From positions 47,587 to 111,586 of the forward strand of contig VKHL01000092.1 of NCBI GenBank assembly GCA_015146655.1: a DNA stretch of 64,000 bases, read 5' to 3'. Positions within the stretch are counted from its first letter, which is position 1. Each line of letters opens with the position of its first letter. The notes beneath the pieces are model-generated. The model had not been told where the DNA came from and made no database searches. It worked only from the letters and a program-made list of their open reading frames with translations. Source of the DNA: Ochromonas danica (lineage: Eukaryota; Sar; Chrysophyceae; Chromulinales; Chromulinaceae). Shown here one piece after another: positions 9,427 through 20,187 of the stretch. The position numbers were made by a program, and so were the translations under genes.

Positions 9427-11687
9427 ATGCCTCCAAAGAAAAACACTACTCTACCAACTAACAAGACTACTACTACACTAGGAGGAGGAGGAGGAGGTAA
9501 GAAGAAGACTTCCAATGATCAACTCAATGACCCTGCAGGAGGTGGAGGAGGAGGAGGTGGTGGAGGGGGTGGTCCCTCTTCTCATCTATCTCATAATAAC
9601 AATACTAATAACCTTCATGTTGAAGATGAAGATATCTATCGTGAACCTATTAAACGTACTGTACGTCCTGATAATCAACTTCAACTAACAGAAGAACAAC
9701 TAGATGAAGACTTCACACGTGTTCTAACTGCGAATGATCCGAATGTTCCAAATAATATTACAAAATATAACTATAAAGAAAAAGCATATAAACAAGATCC
9801 TGAAGGTCCAATGGATCATTTAGCATTTCATTTTATTATGGATGGTTGTTCATTACATAAAGAAAGTGAAGAAGCACAATTACAACAACAATATGAAGAA
9901 GCAAAAAAAATGGAAATGGATCGTATGAAGAAAGAAGCAGCACAAGAAGCACATGATGCTGGTGAAGAAGATATTGAAGCTGAAGCACCTAAAACAGGCA
10001 AAAATCAATTTAATTATAGTGAACGTGCTGCACAAACATTTAATAATCAATTACGTTCACGTGGTGTTGCAACAGAACCACCACCTGTTGTACAATTTTT
10101 CTCAACTGTTACACAATGGGATATCTATGATGCTTATATGCAAGATGTGAAAAATTCATTACAAGAAGAAGAAATGGCTAAACATAGTGATAAGAAGAAA
10201 GGTAGTGGTGGTAGTGGTCATAATGGTAATGGTCAAAATGAAGAAAATGGTAAAAAAGGTAAAGAAGATGATATGGTACATAGTCAAAAAATGAATGCAG
10301 CATTGAAAATTCTAGAGAGAATGGTAAATCAAAATGCTGAAGATGAAATTTTCCAAGATTGTAAATATTGGGAAGATCAAAGTGATTTCTATCGTAATGG
10401 TGAAGGGAGTCTATTACCACTTTGGAGATTTTCAACGGAACGTACCAAACGTAAACAAGTGACAACTTTATGTTGGAATCCATCCTATCCTGATCTCTTT
10501 GCTGTCGCTTATGGTAGTTATGATTTTATGAGACAAGGATCAGGGATAGTATGTTGTTTTTCATTAAAAAATACATCACATCCTGAATATATGTTTAATA
10601 CAGAATCAGGTGTAATGTGTTTAGATTTCCATCCTAATTATCAATCCTTATTAGCTGTAGGATGTTATGATGGTACTGTAATGGTATTTGATGTACGTCA
10701 AAAAGTTAATCGTGCGATCTATTCTTCTTCTATACGTACAGGTAAACATACTGATCCAGTCTGGCAAGTCTATTGGCAAGTTGAAGATTTAGCTAAAGAA
10801 TTAAATTTCTTTTCGATTTCATCAGATGGACAAGTTGCATCATGGATTATGTCAAAAAATGAATTAAAAATGGAACCTGTTATGCAATTAAAACTTGTTT
10901 CAAATGTAAGAGATGATCCTGAAGAAGTTAATTTATCAGGTCTAGCAGGTGGATGTTGTTTTGATTTTAATCGTTATAATGAACATCTCTTTATTGTGGG
11001 GACTGAAGAAGGGAAAATTCATAAATGTTCTAAAGCTTATTCTGGACAATATCTAGAGACTTATCAAGGACATCATATGGCAGTTTATGCTATTAAATGG
11101 AATCCTTTCCATCCACGTGTTTTCATTTCCTGTTCTGCTGATTGGACAGTGAAAATTTGGGATCATAATATTGCTACTCCTATTATGTCATTTGATTTAG
11201 GGAATGCTGTAGGAGATGTTGCATGGGCACCTTATTCTTCTACTGTCTTTGCTGCTGTAACAAGTGATGGAAAAGTACATGTTTTTGATCTAGCAGAGAA
11301 TAAACATGAACCATTATGTGAACAAAAAGTAGTGAAAAGAGCCAAATTAACTCATGTTACTTTTAATCAGAAAGAACCTATTTTAATTGTAGGAGATGAT
11401 CGTGGTGGAGTTAATTCATTGAAACTTTCTCCTAACTTACGCAAGGTTAGTATTATTGATTAAACTACTACTGCTGCTATTACTATTACTATTACCTCTC
11501 TTACTCTTACTGTGTGTGATGTGTGTTATGCGTGATGTGTGCAATGTGTGTAATGTGTGCAATGTGTTATGTGTGATATGAATAGGTTCATGAACCACGA
11601 GATGAAAATGGAGAAGTTATTCCACATGATCCTGTGCAATTACAAGTGGATAAAATGGAAAAACTACTTCAGACTGCTTCCAACTAG
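9427..11687 (+). CDS. Axonemal dynein intermediate chain (DNAI1/IC1 type)
   Basis: Two exons (9427-11445 and 11586-11687) give 706 residues. The N-terminus is Lys/Thr-rich with two Gly runs (about 19-24 and 38-49). The middle is charged coiled coil. From about residue 330 there are WD repeats: TTLCWNPSYPDLFAVAYG, VMCLDFHPNYQSLLAVGCYDG, AVYAIKWNPFHPRVFISCSADWTVKIWD, GDVAWAPYSSTVFAAVTSDGKVHVFD. The last exon supplies VHEPRDENGEVIPHDPVQLQ after LRK. The protein anchors the outer dynein arm motor to the axoneme, so the organism very likely makes motile flagella. Codon third positions are strikingly AT-rich compared with many neighbours. Confidence 0.92.
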
Positions 11688-12201
11688 TTTAACAACAACA
11701 ACAACTGTTTGTTATGTTAACACTGCTATTACTACTCCTGCTACTACTACCACTGCTACTACCACTGCTACTACTACTAGTCAAGTCCTCCTCGTAGGAT
11801 GATTGGCTTGGATTGTCTTCTTCTGTCTACTGCAATGTTGCTGTTAACTTTACCGCAGTAGGTCTATAACCTCTTAAGTTAAGATAGTAGATACTGTAGT
11901 TACTTAGCAACTTGTTCATAGATATCGTTAGCTACTAACTGCTTCGACCTATGAAGGACCAATACAATCTCCCAACCGATACACGGTAGTAACCCTGATG
12001 ATTGGTGGTGGTGGTGGTGGTGGTGGTGGTGGTGACGGCGGTGGCGGTTGAATGTCATGTAAGTCACTGCCATGGTGTCCCGGATAGGTGGCGCACAACC
12101 AAGTTTAATGAGGTTAGATGATCAACAAGCGTGAACTTAAGACGTGAGATTAACTTAAGAGATTGAAGTTCGGAACTCGAACTCTCTGTTGGAACTGAAA
12201 T
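11688..12201. other. Intergenic region with ACT and GGT repeats
   Basis: It contains ACT/ACC-rich triplets just after the dynein stop and a GGT microsatellite at about 12004-12050. Before the next gene lie AACTTAAGACG (12134-12144) and ATTAACTTAAG (12149-12159), words shared with the dynein promoter. No gene is seen. Confidence 0.6.
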
Positions 12202-12702
12202 ATGAGGTTATTTCAGCTTCTGTTAGCTCTTCTTCCTCTTGTCATGGTCCCTTCTTCCGCCTGGCTACTGCATCCTCTCAAGGCATCATCATCCAATGCC
12301 ATCACAATCAAATCAAATCTTCACTGCTTGACTTCTCTGACTGGTAGTAGTGTCACCGCTATTAGATCTGTTAGTAGAAGATGGATGACATCCACTTCCA
12401 ATCCTTCTTCTTCTTCTCCTCCTAAGAAGAAGTTCCTATTAGAATATCAATATGTGGATAATATGGCTGAGAAGAGAGGTCCTTATCGTTCAGGGCATTT
12501 AGAATTGGCTCAAAAGTTGGTTAAGGAGAAAGTTATCATTGCTGGTGGAGCTTTCTTGCCCAAAGTTGATGGTGCCTTGTTCATCTTTGAAGGCCTTCCT
12601 GAAGATGTCGAGAACTTTGTCAAACATGATCCATATGTACAAGCTGGTCTTGTACCACGTTACACGATAAAGGAATGGGCTGTAGCAGTGGGATCGATCT
12701 AA
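12202..12702 (+). CDS. YciI-like domain protein with organelle presequence
   Basis: A single exon of 166 residues. The N-terminus MRLFQLLLALLPLVMVPSSAW is a signal peptide followed by a Ser/Arg/Lys-rich stretch to about residue 75, so import into the plastid is likely (aromatic Trp at the junction). The C-terminal 90 residues are a YCII-related domain: FLLEYQYVDNMAEKRGPYRSGHLELAQKL, then GGAFLPKVDGALFIFEG, then FVKHDPYVQAGLVPRYTIKEW. The conserved His of GHLELA and Asp of KHDPY are the usual active-site-like residues of this small alpha/beta family, whose biochemical role is poorly known. Confidence 0.8.
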   Translation: MRLFQLLLALLPLVMVPSSAWLLHPLKASSSNAITIKSNLHCLTSLTGSSVTAIRSVSRRWMTSTSNPSSSSPPKKKFLLEYQYVDNMAEKRGPYRSGHLELAQKLVKEKVIIAGGAFLPKVDGALFIFEGLPEDVENFVKHDPYVQAGLVPRYTIKEWAVAVGSI

Positions 12703-12860
12703 TTCATTGGATGACCTACTCCTTGACTATTCATTGAATTAAATTAGACTACATACCACATGGCAACACAAACAAACCTCTCTATTAACTATCTGCCCTA
12801 TAAGCATTGTAATCATGTCTTCCTGTTTTAGCATTCTAGATGTCTTACTATCGTTCATGC

Positions 12861-14348
12861 TTAACATGGACGTTCGAAAGTGATCACATTCTCTATGTGT
12901 CTTGTCTGAGGAAAGAGATCAAAGGGAAGAACTTGTTTGATTGAATAGCCTGCAGCAACAATAGCCTTGGCATCCCGTGCTTGAGTGGCAGGATCACAAG
13001 ATACATAAACCAGTCTACGAGGAAAGAAAGCAAACAACTGCGACAAGAAGCTCTCATCACATCCTTTTCGTGGAGGATCGATAATTATCACTGTCTCATC
13101 CTCATGGAGATGCTCTACCGTACCAAAGATTGCTTCCGCTGAGCCAGAGAGAAAATGAGCATTGGTTAACCCATTGCCTAATGCATTCTTTCGGGCACAT
13201 CGCACTGCTTCATCACTTACTTCAACACCATATACCGCCTCGAAAGACTCTGCTGCACAGATAGCGAAAAGACCTGAGCCGCAATATGTATCAATCAGAT
13301 AGCGACAGTCCTTTGAGCCAATAGCTTCCTTCAAGACATGCTGTACAAGCAGAGGCAAGACATATGGATTATTCTGAAAAAACTCTCCCGCTTTCACCAT
13401 GAAGACCTTGTTCAATACAGTTTGCTTGATTTCAGCCTTATGAGAGGTCTCTACATGACCTCCATCAGCTTCTCGGAGTAAGAGTGTTGCTCCTCGTTTA
13501 GGAGGAGATTGCACTAACAACTTCTGGACACGTTCTCGCTCTTCACGGTACTTCTCATTAATGGCTGGCGTAGCAATTAAACAAGATGGGATATCAACAA
13601 TACGATGACTATTTCTTTGTTGAAAGCCGATTTTGACATCTTCATGAGGCTTGGGTAGGTTGAAATGTGGGGTAATCTTGGAGCGATAGCCAAAAGCATG
13701 CTCACTACCTTGCACCTCTCCAATCAACAGAGGATCCAAGACAATACCTCCAATCCGTTGCAAGACATTGACAACTTGATCTTTCTTCCATTTCCTTTGA
13801 GCAGATAAGGTGGCGTGCTGGTATTGACAACCTCCACAAAGCTGATAATGGGGACATGCAGGTGTAACACGATCCTCTGAGGGGGTCAATACAGTGACCA
13901 GATCTGCCTCACTGTAGGAGTCATAGTTGCTGTAGATACGAACTCTGACTTTTTCTCCTATCAGAACATTGGGCACCATTACAACCCATTTCTTGCCATC
14001 AGCCAGTGGTACTCGACCCACACCATAGCCAAGGTTTGTGAGATCTTCGATAACCAAGTCCATCTCATGATGATAGTCAAATGGCTGAGGTACGAATTTG
14101 CGAGGTAATTTAGGAGGTTGAGGAGAAGATGTTGAGGTTGTTGAGGTGGTAGTGGGGGCTGGTGAGGGATGGGCATGAGATGCCATGCACTGGTGCCTGC
14201 TATTCTTCCATGGAAAGCCTCCACCGCCGCCTCCCAGAAGATAAGTGATAGCTGGCTTCAAGGTTGACTTGACAGATAGCAGGTGGTATGAATAGCCACT
14301 AATCATGCCCAGTAGCAGCAGAGAGAAGATAATGCTGCTCCTCGCCAT
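12861..14348 (-). CDS. RumA/TrmA-family RNA (uracil-5-)-methyltransferase
   Basis: A single exon of 495 residues. The N-terminus (MARSSIIFSLLLLGMISGYSY) is hydrophobic and followed by a Ser/Thr/Pro-rich linker, suggesting plastid import. A TRAM-like domain follows (about 95-155, VIEDLTNLGYGVGRVPLADGK). Then come iron-sulfur cysteines in CPHYQLCGGCQYQH, an SAM-binding Rossmann core (YLIDTYCGSGLFAICAA), DPPRKGCDESF, and the catalytic SCDPATQARDAK near the C-terminus, which carries the nucleophilic Cys. The family methylates U to m5U in 23S rRNA or tRNA with SAM. It shares about 145 bp of promoter with the divergent fibrillin gene. Confidence 0.88.
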   Translation of the reverse strand: MARSSIIFSLLLLGMISGYSYHLLSVKSTLKPAITYLLGGGGGGFPWKNSRHQCMASHAHPSPAPTTTSTTSTSSPQPPKLPRKFVPQPFDYHHEMDLVIEDLTNLGYGVGRVPLADGKKWVVMVPNVLIGEKVRVRIYSNYDSYSEADLVTVLTPSEDRVTPACPHYQLCGGCQYQHATLSAQRKWKKDQVVNVLQRIGGIVLDPLLIGEVQGSEHAFGYRSKITPHFNLPKPHEDVKIGFQQRNSHRIVDIPSCLIATPAINEKYREERERVQKLLVQSPPKRGATLLLREADGGHVETSHKAEIKQTVLNKVFMVKAGEFFQNNPYVLPLLVQHVLKEAIGSKDCRYLIDTYCGSGLFAICAAESFEAVYGVEVSDEAVRCARKNALGNGLTNAHFLSGSAEAIFGTVEHLHEDETVIIIDPPRKGCDESFLSQLFAFFPRRLVYVSCDPATQARDAKAIVAAGYSIKQVLPFDLFPQTRHIENVITFERPC

Positions 14349-14492
14349 CTCTTCAGCTTTGGCACAACACCAATCACAAGAAGCTGTTTTCCAGCCAAAC
14401 GCGTTGCCAGTACAACTTTAGACTAATCATTACCATGCGTGGGGTGTTGAAAGAAACAGCCTTGAAAATAATCAATCAATTTATTAATTAAT

Positions 14493-15202
14493 ATGAATAT
14501 TGTCTTAATTGCCCTATTAGCTCTATGTTTGAATTGTATTCATGGCTTGACATTTTCAAAGCCAACAAGGACTGCTAAAGTGATCAAAGAAGAACTTCTG
14601 TCTTTAAGTCGGAAAGTCAATCGTGGTGTCTCTGAACGTCTTGAAGATCGTCAACAAATCATGGCGTTATTCGAAGAACTTGAAGAAAGAAACCCTGTAA
14701 AAGTAACTTTGACCAATCCTCTCTTAAATGGTGTATGGGAGTTAGAGTATTCTACCAGTGAAGGAACAATTGGTAAGAAAGGTCCCAAGAAAGTAGGCAA
14801 GATCCTACAGACTATTGATGTCAAGGAAGGAAGAGTTCAAAATGATGATGCTGTTCAAGCCTTTGGATTCCTAACAGTTCCTAGGAAGGCTGTGGCAGCT
14901 ATCACTGGAGTGGAACCACCACAACGGGTGAGTTCGGTCATTCCATGGAATGCCCCCCCCATCACATTCTTCTTCTCACCCTCTGTTAATCCCTCTATTG
15001 CTGACTCTCTGTATGTATGCTATAGGCCTATGTAGAGTTTAAAAGGTTCTTTGTGGGTGGTATCCCTATTCCAGTACCTCCTCAAGGTGCCAAGGCTTTC
15101 TTGGATGTTACCTATGTTGACGAAGAAGTCCGTCTAGCACGTGGTAATCGAGGAAGCATCTTCGTGCTTAGTCGTCATGCTTCTCTGCCATCAAAACTCT
15201 GA
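14493..15202 (+). CDS. Plastid lipid-associated protein (PAP/fibrillin)
   Basis: Two exons (14493-14927, 15026-15202) give 203 residues. MNIVLIALLALCLNCIHG is a signal peptide, followed by LTFSKPTRTAK as a short transit region. The PAP/fibrillin domain shows the family pattern: LLNGVWELEYSTSEG, then QTIDVKEGRVQNDDAV, and the C-terminal ARGNRGSIFVLSR, close to the conserved 'RGxxGxxFVL' ending. Fibrillins bind lipids at plastoglobules and thylakoids. The intron (14928-15025) starts GTGAGT and ends TATAG. The start is fixed by the signal peptide. Confidence 0.88.
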
Positions 15203-15432
15203 TCTCCCAGCCCTCGCCTCTGACTGATCCTTTTCTCTCTACTACCTCTTTCTCCCAGCCTTTTCTATTATCCTTTTACTTTTTAAAAGCAATTTACATT
15301 ATCCTCCACGCCCTATAAAAGCTTATCAGCACAGTGTTGACCCTACTTTAGATACCACCACCATATTCTAGAAGCTGTTGAATGAGATTGTCTGTGCTGA
15401 CTACATGAGAAAAACTACGAATAAAAAGCATT

Positions 15433-16946
15433 TCACAGATGTTTGGCAGAGTCAATGATGCTTTCCTTCAAAGCATCAATGAGCTTGTCGATATGTCTCT
15501 TTTCAGAGATGAGGGGAGGGCTCATAACCACAGCCGAACCACTGACACGAACGAAGACTCCCTTGTTGAAGCAACGGTCGAAGACATCAAAAGCTCTCTT
15601 CGTAGGGGCACCAGGAAGAGGAGCTAACTCAATCGCTCCCATCAGACCAAGATTTCGGATGTCGATGACATGAGGCAGGTCACGCAAAGAGTGCAAACCA
15701 GCTTCCAAGTAAGGCTCCAACTCAGCTGCACGCTCAAAGAGACCTTCTTCCTTATACACATCCAGAGTTGCAATACCAGCCGCCATGGCCAGAGGATGAC
15801 CACTATATCAACAAAACAAAAACATTACCTAATCGAATGACCAAGCGAAAGGTTTGAAATCTCTTCTTACCTATAAGTATAGCCGTGGAAGAACTCCATT
15901 TGAACACCAGGATTAGCATGAGCAGCAGAATAGATAGAATCGAAGATATGTCCCTGACAAATGACAGCACCAGCAGGCACAGTAGCATTGGTCAGGCCCT
16001 TGGCACAAGTGATAATATCAGGAGTGAGATTGAAGCGCTCGGTGGCGAAGGAAGATCCTAAACGACCAAATCCTGTGATGACCTCATCGAAGATCAACAG
16101 GATATTATGCTTGGTACAAATTTCACGGATCTTCTCAAGATATCCCTTGGGAGGAGGAAGTACACCAGTGGATCCAGCGACAGGCTCGACAATCACGGCA
16201 GCGATGGTGGAGGCATCATGGAATGCAACCAGTTTCTCCAATTCATCAGCTAAATGAGCACCCCAATCAGGCTGACCACGCGAGAAAGCCATGTCTTTCA
16301 AAGAGTGGGTATGAGGGAGATGGTCGACAAAAGGGAGAAGGGCAGAGGAGAAGACCTTGCGGTTAGGCAGAATGCCACCCACAGAGATGCCACCAAACCC
16401 CACGCCATGATAGCCACGCTCTCTACCAATGAAGCGAACCTTCTCACCATGTCCACGAGCACGATGATAAGCCAAGGCGATCTTCATAGAAGTATCCACA
16501 GCACTGGATCCACAAAGGGTATAGAAAACCTCCTGGAAGCCACGATTGGGTAACAAGGAAAGCACCTTCTCAGCGAAAACATGTCCCAGATCATGGGAAG
16601 TATTGAAAGTAGGAGCATAGTCAAGCTTAGCAACTTGCTTCTGGACAGCTTCAACGATCTTTGGGTGGCAGTGTCCAGCATTGACACACCATAAGCCAGA
16701 CATGGCATCGTAGAGCTTCTTGTCACCTTCTGAGGTGTAGTAATACACACCTTCGGCACGAGAAAAGGAATGACCCTTATCACGAAGACGTTGATGATCA
16801 GTGAAAGGCTGCCAGAAGCCACCATTACTCAGAGAGGATCTAGTGGCAGTAGCTGTAGCAGTACCAGAAGCAGTCTTAGCAGAAGACAGTCTTCTGATTC
16901 CTTGATGGAGTGTTGGAGAGATTTTCAAAGTTGAAACAAAGGACAT
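15433..16946 (-). CDS. Class III aminotransferase (omega-amino acid/beta-alanine-pyruvate type), mitochondrial
   Basis: Two exons (15871-16946, 15433-15802; 68-bp intron) give 481 residues. The first 35 residues are Ser/Arg-rich without acids, a mitochondrial presequence. Domain landmarks are [75 protein letters not shown] (the cofactor Asp) and [15 protein letters not shown] with the PLP-binding Lys. The join restores [16 protein letters not shown]. It transfers amino groups from omega-amino acids such as beta-alanine to pyruvate; exact substrate preference is inferred from overall similarity. Confidence 0.88.
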
Positions 16947-17557
16947 CTTGCAACAAAGGGGATCTTTCTTTCTTTAGGGTAGTTCGTTGAGTGAAAGTTA
17001 GTTCAATTGACTTGGACTTCTGCTTGGGGGTTTGGGTTGTGTGAACAGTCTCAGTCAGCTGTGCTGCTTCTGGATCTTCCTGCCGCTGTGAGGGTTGCTG
17101 TCACGTGGGGGGGTGTTGAGTGTTGAGTTGACCTGCTTCAAGAGAGGATCACCTCACCTGTTCTCTGGAAATCTGGGAACTTGGAACATAGAATGGAATC
17201 AGAATGGAGAATGGAATCAGAAATGAATAAACTCGTTGTTTGTTGGCAACTCGAAAAGTCGTCGACAACTTAAAGAAAACTTAGTGTAATTCCTTATCAG
17301 GTATATCATCATCACTGTCATCATTCCCTCCCCCTCAAGTGGCAGATTCGAGGATTGCTGGGAGTGAGTGAGTGGATCGAATCATCGCCACTTAAAACAA
17401 CATTCGCTACTGGTATCCTTTCTTTCTTCCATAGAACTTCTTTTCATTCTCTTTCTGTTGTGCGTGAGGGTTGTTCAACCCTTATTATCTCCCATAGTCT
17501 AGTCAGTCATTGTTTGTTTTCCTGTTAGTCCCGTGTTAACGTTTCTCTCACTTACCA
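16947..17557. promoter_or_regulatory. Divergent promoter region
   Basis: This lies between the aminotransferase and the F-box gene. It contains a CACGTG box near 17103-17108 and an AGTCAGTC stretch at 17501-17508 about 50 bp before the F-box start codon. No gene is seen. Confidence 0.4.
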
Positions 17558-18901
17558 ATGATGGCAACCTTCAATGATTTATCCGATGAAGTAGTGATCT
17601 ACATTCTCACTTATCTTCGTGCACATGACTTTGCCTCTATTCAATTAGTCAACAAGGTCTTATTCCCAGCCACACGATGGCAAGCAGCTATTCAACAATG
17701 GATGAACCAACATCAACCTGCTCTTATTGTCACTCCATTAAGAAAGCAGATGATGTTGACCATGACTATACCTAGTCCTGCTAGTCTCTATGTCTTTGAG
17801 GCGACCTCCTTACTCAACGCTCTCTCTCTACCCACTCCTCTCACTGGGAAGGGCTATTGGATTAGCACTGCCTGGGTAGCATCAGCCAAGAAATACTTTG
17901 AAAGTCTTATCTTGCCTGATCTTACCCTTTCTTCAATTTCTTCCTCGCCTACTACTAGCAAGAAGAATACACCCAATAGCAAGCGAAAGGGAACTCGTGG
18001 TGGAGGTCGATCTAGTAGAGGATCTTCTACCAGTGACCATCTCCCCTATCCAGCATTAAGTATCAACCAAGATTTGCTCTGTGCTCATGGTGGATTAGCT
18101 ATGAGCTCAGGTCCAGGTCCTCGACGACGAGCTATTGATTCCCGAGGCTGGCATTGTCTCAGGAAGTACTTCCCGTATGGTCCAGAGTTTAAGTGTGCAT
18201 TCTCAACAGATTGTGTGATTTGTGTTGAAGGGCATCAAGCTGCACGAGCTGGTCAAGAACGCCAACGAGTAACTGAAATAGCCCAGCGGCGCTCGACTCT
18301 GCTTCCTGCTGGTCTGGAAGCTCTGTTTGATCGCAAGTCTGGTGTGCCAAGTGAAGCGATGTATCGTCCCTGGGCTTTCCTAGAGGAAGGTGGGGAGGAA
18401 GCCTTTGTTCCATCCGAGGAAGAATTGTCACATCAGCTTCCTCTCGCATCTGGTCTGTACAATCTTGTTCCTCGCAAGTGGTTGAAGGAATGGAGGAGAT
18501 ACGTGAAAGATCCTTCTGTGACTAGCTTGGCTGTCTTGGATTGCAGTCGATTATTATGCTTCAATCATGGCATGTTAGTTGTACCACCGCACCTGGAGGA
18601 GTTCTTAGTAGGCTTGAGAAGAGGACTATTGTCTGGCTTGGGTGATTACGAAGGAGAAGTGGTGGAGCTGGTGACTGCCGAGGAGTGGGAGGAACTGCAA
18701 CACCTGCACCGCGGCGTGGGGACACCAGACTTGGCCATCTGCTGTGCTGTGGATGGACACTCTGTCCTTTGGTCCGTTGATGTTTGCAATGAATGCGATC
18801 CCTTGAGCAAGGCAACATACGCTGGGGGTCGTCGTGATCTGCTTGGACGAGGAGGAGTGCTGCCTCGCCATCGACAAGTGGTGGCCATGAGCGTCATGTA
18901 G
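17558..18901 (+). CDS. F-box protein with a USP48-like DUSP region
   Basis: A single exon of 447 residues. Residues about 5-45 (FNDLSDEVVIYILTYLRAHDFASIQLVNKVLF) are an F-box, which binds Skp1 in SCF ubiquitin ligases. A basic Ser/Gly linker (about 130-160) follows. Then come two segments resembling the DUSP repeats of the deubiquitinase USP48: LSINQDLLCAHGGLAMSSG with CLRKYFPYGPEFKC...CVIC, and YNLVPRKWLKEWRRYVKDPS with LDCSRLLCFNHGML. No ubiquitin protease catalytic domain is present. The protein could recruit a substrate normally recognised by USP48. It ends 51 bp from the convergent Sec14 gene. The F-box is fairly sure, and the DUSP likeness is by eye. Confidence 0.75.
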   Translation: MMATFNDLSDEVVIYILTYLRAHDFASIQLVNKVLFPATRWQAAIQQWMNQHQPALIVTPLRKQMMLTMTIPSPASLYVFEATSLLNALSLPTPLTGKGYWISTAWVASAKKYFESLILPDLTLSSISSSPTTSKKNTPNSKRKGTRGGGRSSRGSSTSDHLPYPALSINQDLLCAHGGLAMSSGPGPRRRAIDSRGWHCLRKYFPYGPEFKCAFSTDCVICVEGHQAARAGQERQRVTEIAQRRSTLLPAGLEALFDRKSGVPSEAMYRPWAFLEEGGEEAFVPSEEELSHQLPLASGLYNLVPRKWLKEWRRYVKDPSVTSLAVLDCSRLLCFNHGMLVVPPHLEEFLVGLRRGLLSGLGDYEGEVVELVTAEEWEELQHLHRGVGTPDLAICCAVDGHSVLWSVDVCNECDPLSKATYAGGRRDLLGRGGVLPRHRQVVAMSVM

Positions 18902-18952
18902 TTGCTCAACGAAATTATGTATAGTTGTCTGGGCATGGATAAAGGATTTACA

Positions 18953-19774
18953 TTAAGGTGCATCATAGTTACCAACATCAGCATCCTGTTCCGGTTGGAA
19001 GAATGTCTTGGTTGAGGCGGAAGGTACAGCCCTCTGGGCACGCACACGCTCGACAAACTCGGGAGGATAAGGATCTTGATAATCATCCAAGTTAAACTCG
19101 AACGTACTTTTCCCTCCCATATTAGCAGGGATATGTTCATCATCAATGAACTCTTGTACACCAGACAAGTAAAGGACAGGGGCAGCTTTGTTACGAGTGA
19201 CAGGATCAAAGAACCACTTGACTACATTAAAGATACCCCAGAAGATAAGACCAGAAGGATAAATAATAGCACGATGTAATCTCTCAGGATGTTGATCCTG
19301 GAATAGTTTGGAAAAGTGTCTGGAAAACTCAATGTCTCCATTACCACCTCCTGAGCGATTGATAAGAATGGTGAACTTGGACTTGTCCTCAGGCAATTGA
19401 GAGATGGCATACTCCATCCACCACATGGCCGCCTTGGCTGTCTCTTCAATATCACGTGTATTGACATCATGGAGATAAGGATTGACATGAAGGATAGGGT
19501 GTCCTTCCTTATCATGGCCATGTACGAAGAGCACACCTTTCTTCAGAGCATTGACACATTCTTCCTTGAGGACAGGCCAGCGGCGACTTCTCCATTGAAG
19601 AGCTTTACCAAGAAACTCTTTAGCTCTCTCTAAGTCATTATTTCGAGCGATGAGATAACGTGCAATGGTAGTATCATCAACCTCGGGGAAGGAAGTCTTT
19701 AACTTTCCATGATTCTCCGCAGAGAATAAGCTGCAGTCAATATCTTTGGAAGTGATTGTATAGGAGGAGGACAT
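18953..19774 (-). CDS. Sec14-like CRAL-TRIO lipid-binding protein
   Basis: A single exon of 273 residues. An N-terminal CRAL-TRIO-N helical region (about 25-60, TTIARYLIARNNDLERAKEFL...ALQWR) precedes a CRAL-TRIO lobe: FVHGHDKEGHPILHVNPYLHD, FTILINRSGGGNGDIEF, LHRAIIYPSGLIFWGIFNVVKWFFDPVTRNK and the C-terminal FIDDEHIPANMGGKSTFEFN. The last matches the conserved 'LP.e.GG' loop. The family carries phosphatidylinositol or other lipids between membranes. No signal peptide is seen, so it is probably cytosolic. Confidence 0.88.
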   Translation of the reverse strand: MSSSYTITSKDIDCSLFSAENHGKLKTSFPEVDDTTIARYLIARNNDLERAKEFLGKALQWRSRRWPVLKEECVNALKKGVLFVHGHDKEGHPILHVNPYLHDVNTRDIEETAKAAMWWMEYAISQLPEDKSKFTILINRSGGGNGDIEFSRHFSKLFQDQHPERLHRAIIYPSGLIFWGIFNVVKWFFDPVTRNKAAPVLYLSGVQEFIDDEHIPANMGGKSTFEFNLDDYQDPYPPEFVERVRAQRAVPSASTKTFFQPEQDADVGNYDAP

Positions 19775-20187
19775 GATAGCAGTCAGTGAATTTCTCTCTC
19801 ACAGTCGAAGTGCTGATGGTGGGGGGGAACAGAAGGGATCGATAACTGAAGAAGATACGCTTTCGTTCTGTTGCTGTTGCCTGCCAAACTGAACTGAAGG
19901 CAAAGGTGGCAAAGAGAACTAAACAACGCGTTTTCCAAATCTGTTTTTGACTTGTCGTGGGAAATTAGTGAGCAGACAAAGTCACAATTCGCAGTTTTAA
20001 AGATCAGAAAATGAGGATTTCTTGATTGATTGAACGCTTTTTCAAGAAGAACGCGTTGTTTGAAGGCAGTGATGTGATGTCTCTCATTCCTTCACAAGTA
20101 TTGTATTCCTTCTACTACTTATCAGTATCCAGTCACTCAGTCAACCAGTCACTCAGTCAGTCAGTCAGTCAGTCAATTATTGAAAGA
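19775..20187. promoter_or_regulatory. Divergent promoter region with sense-strand CAGTC repeats
   Basis: This lies between the Sec14 gene and the SLC49-like gene. A CAGTCA(C/G)TCAGTC-type stretch occupies 20131-20175 directly before the preferred start codon of the transporter. No gene is seen. Confidence 0.4.
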
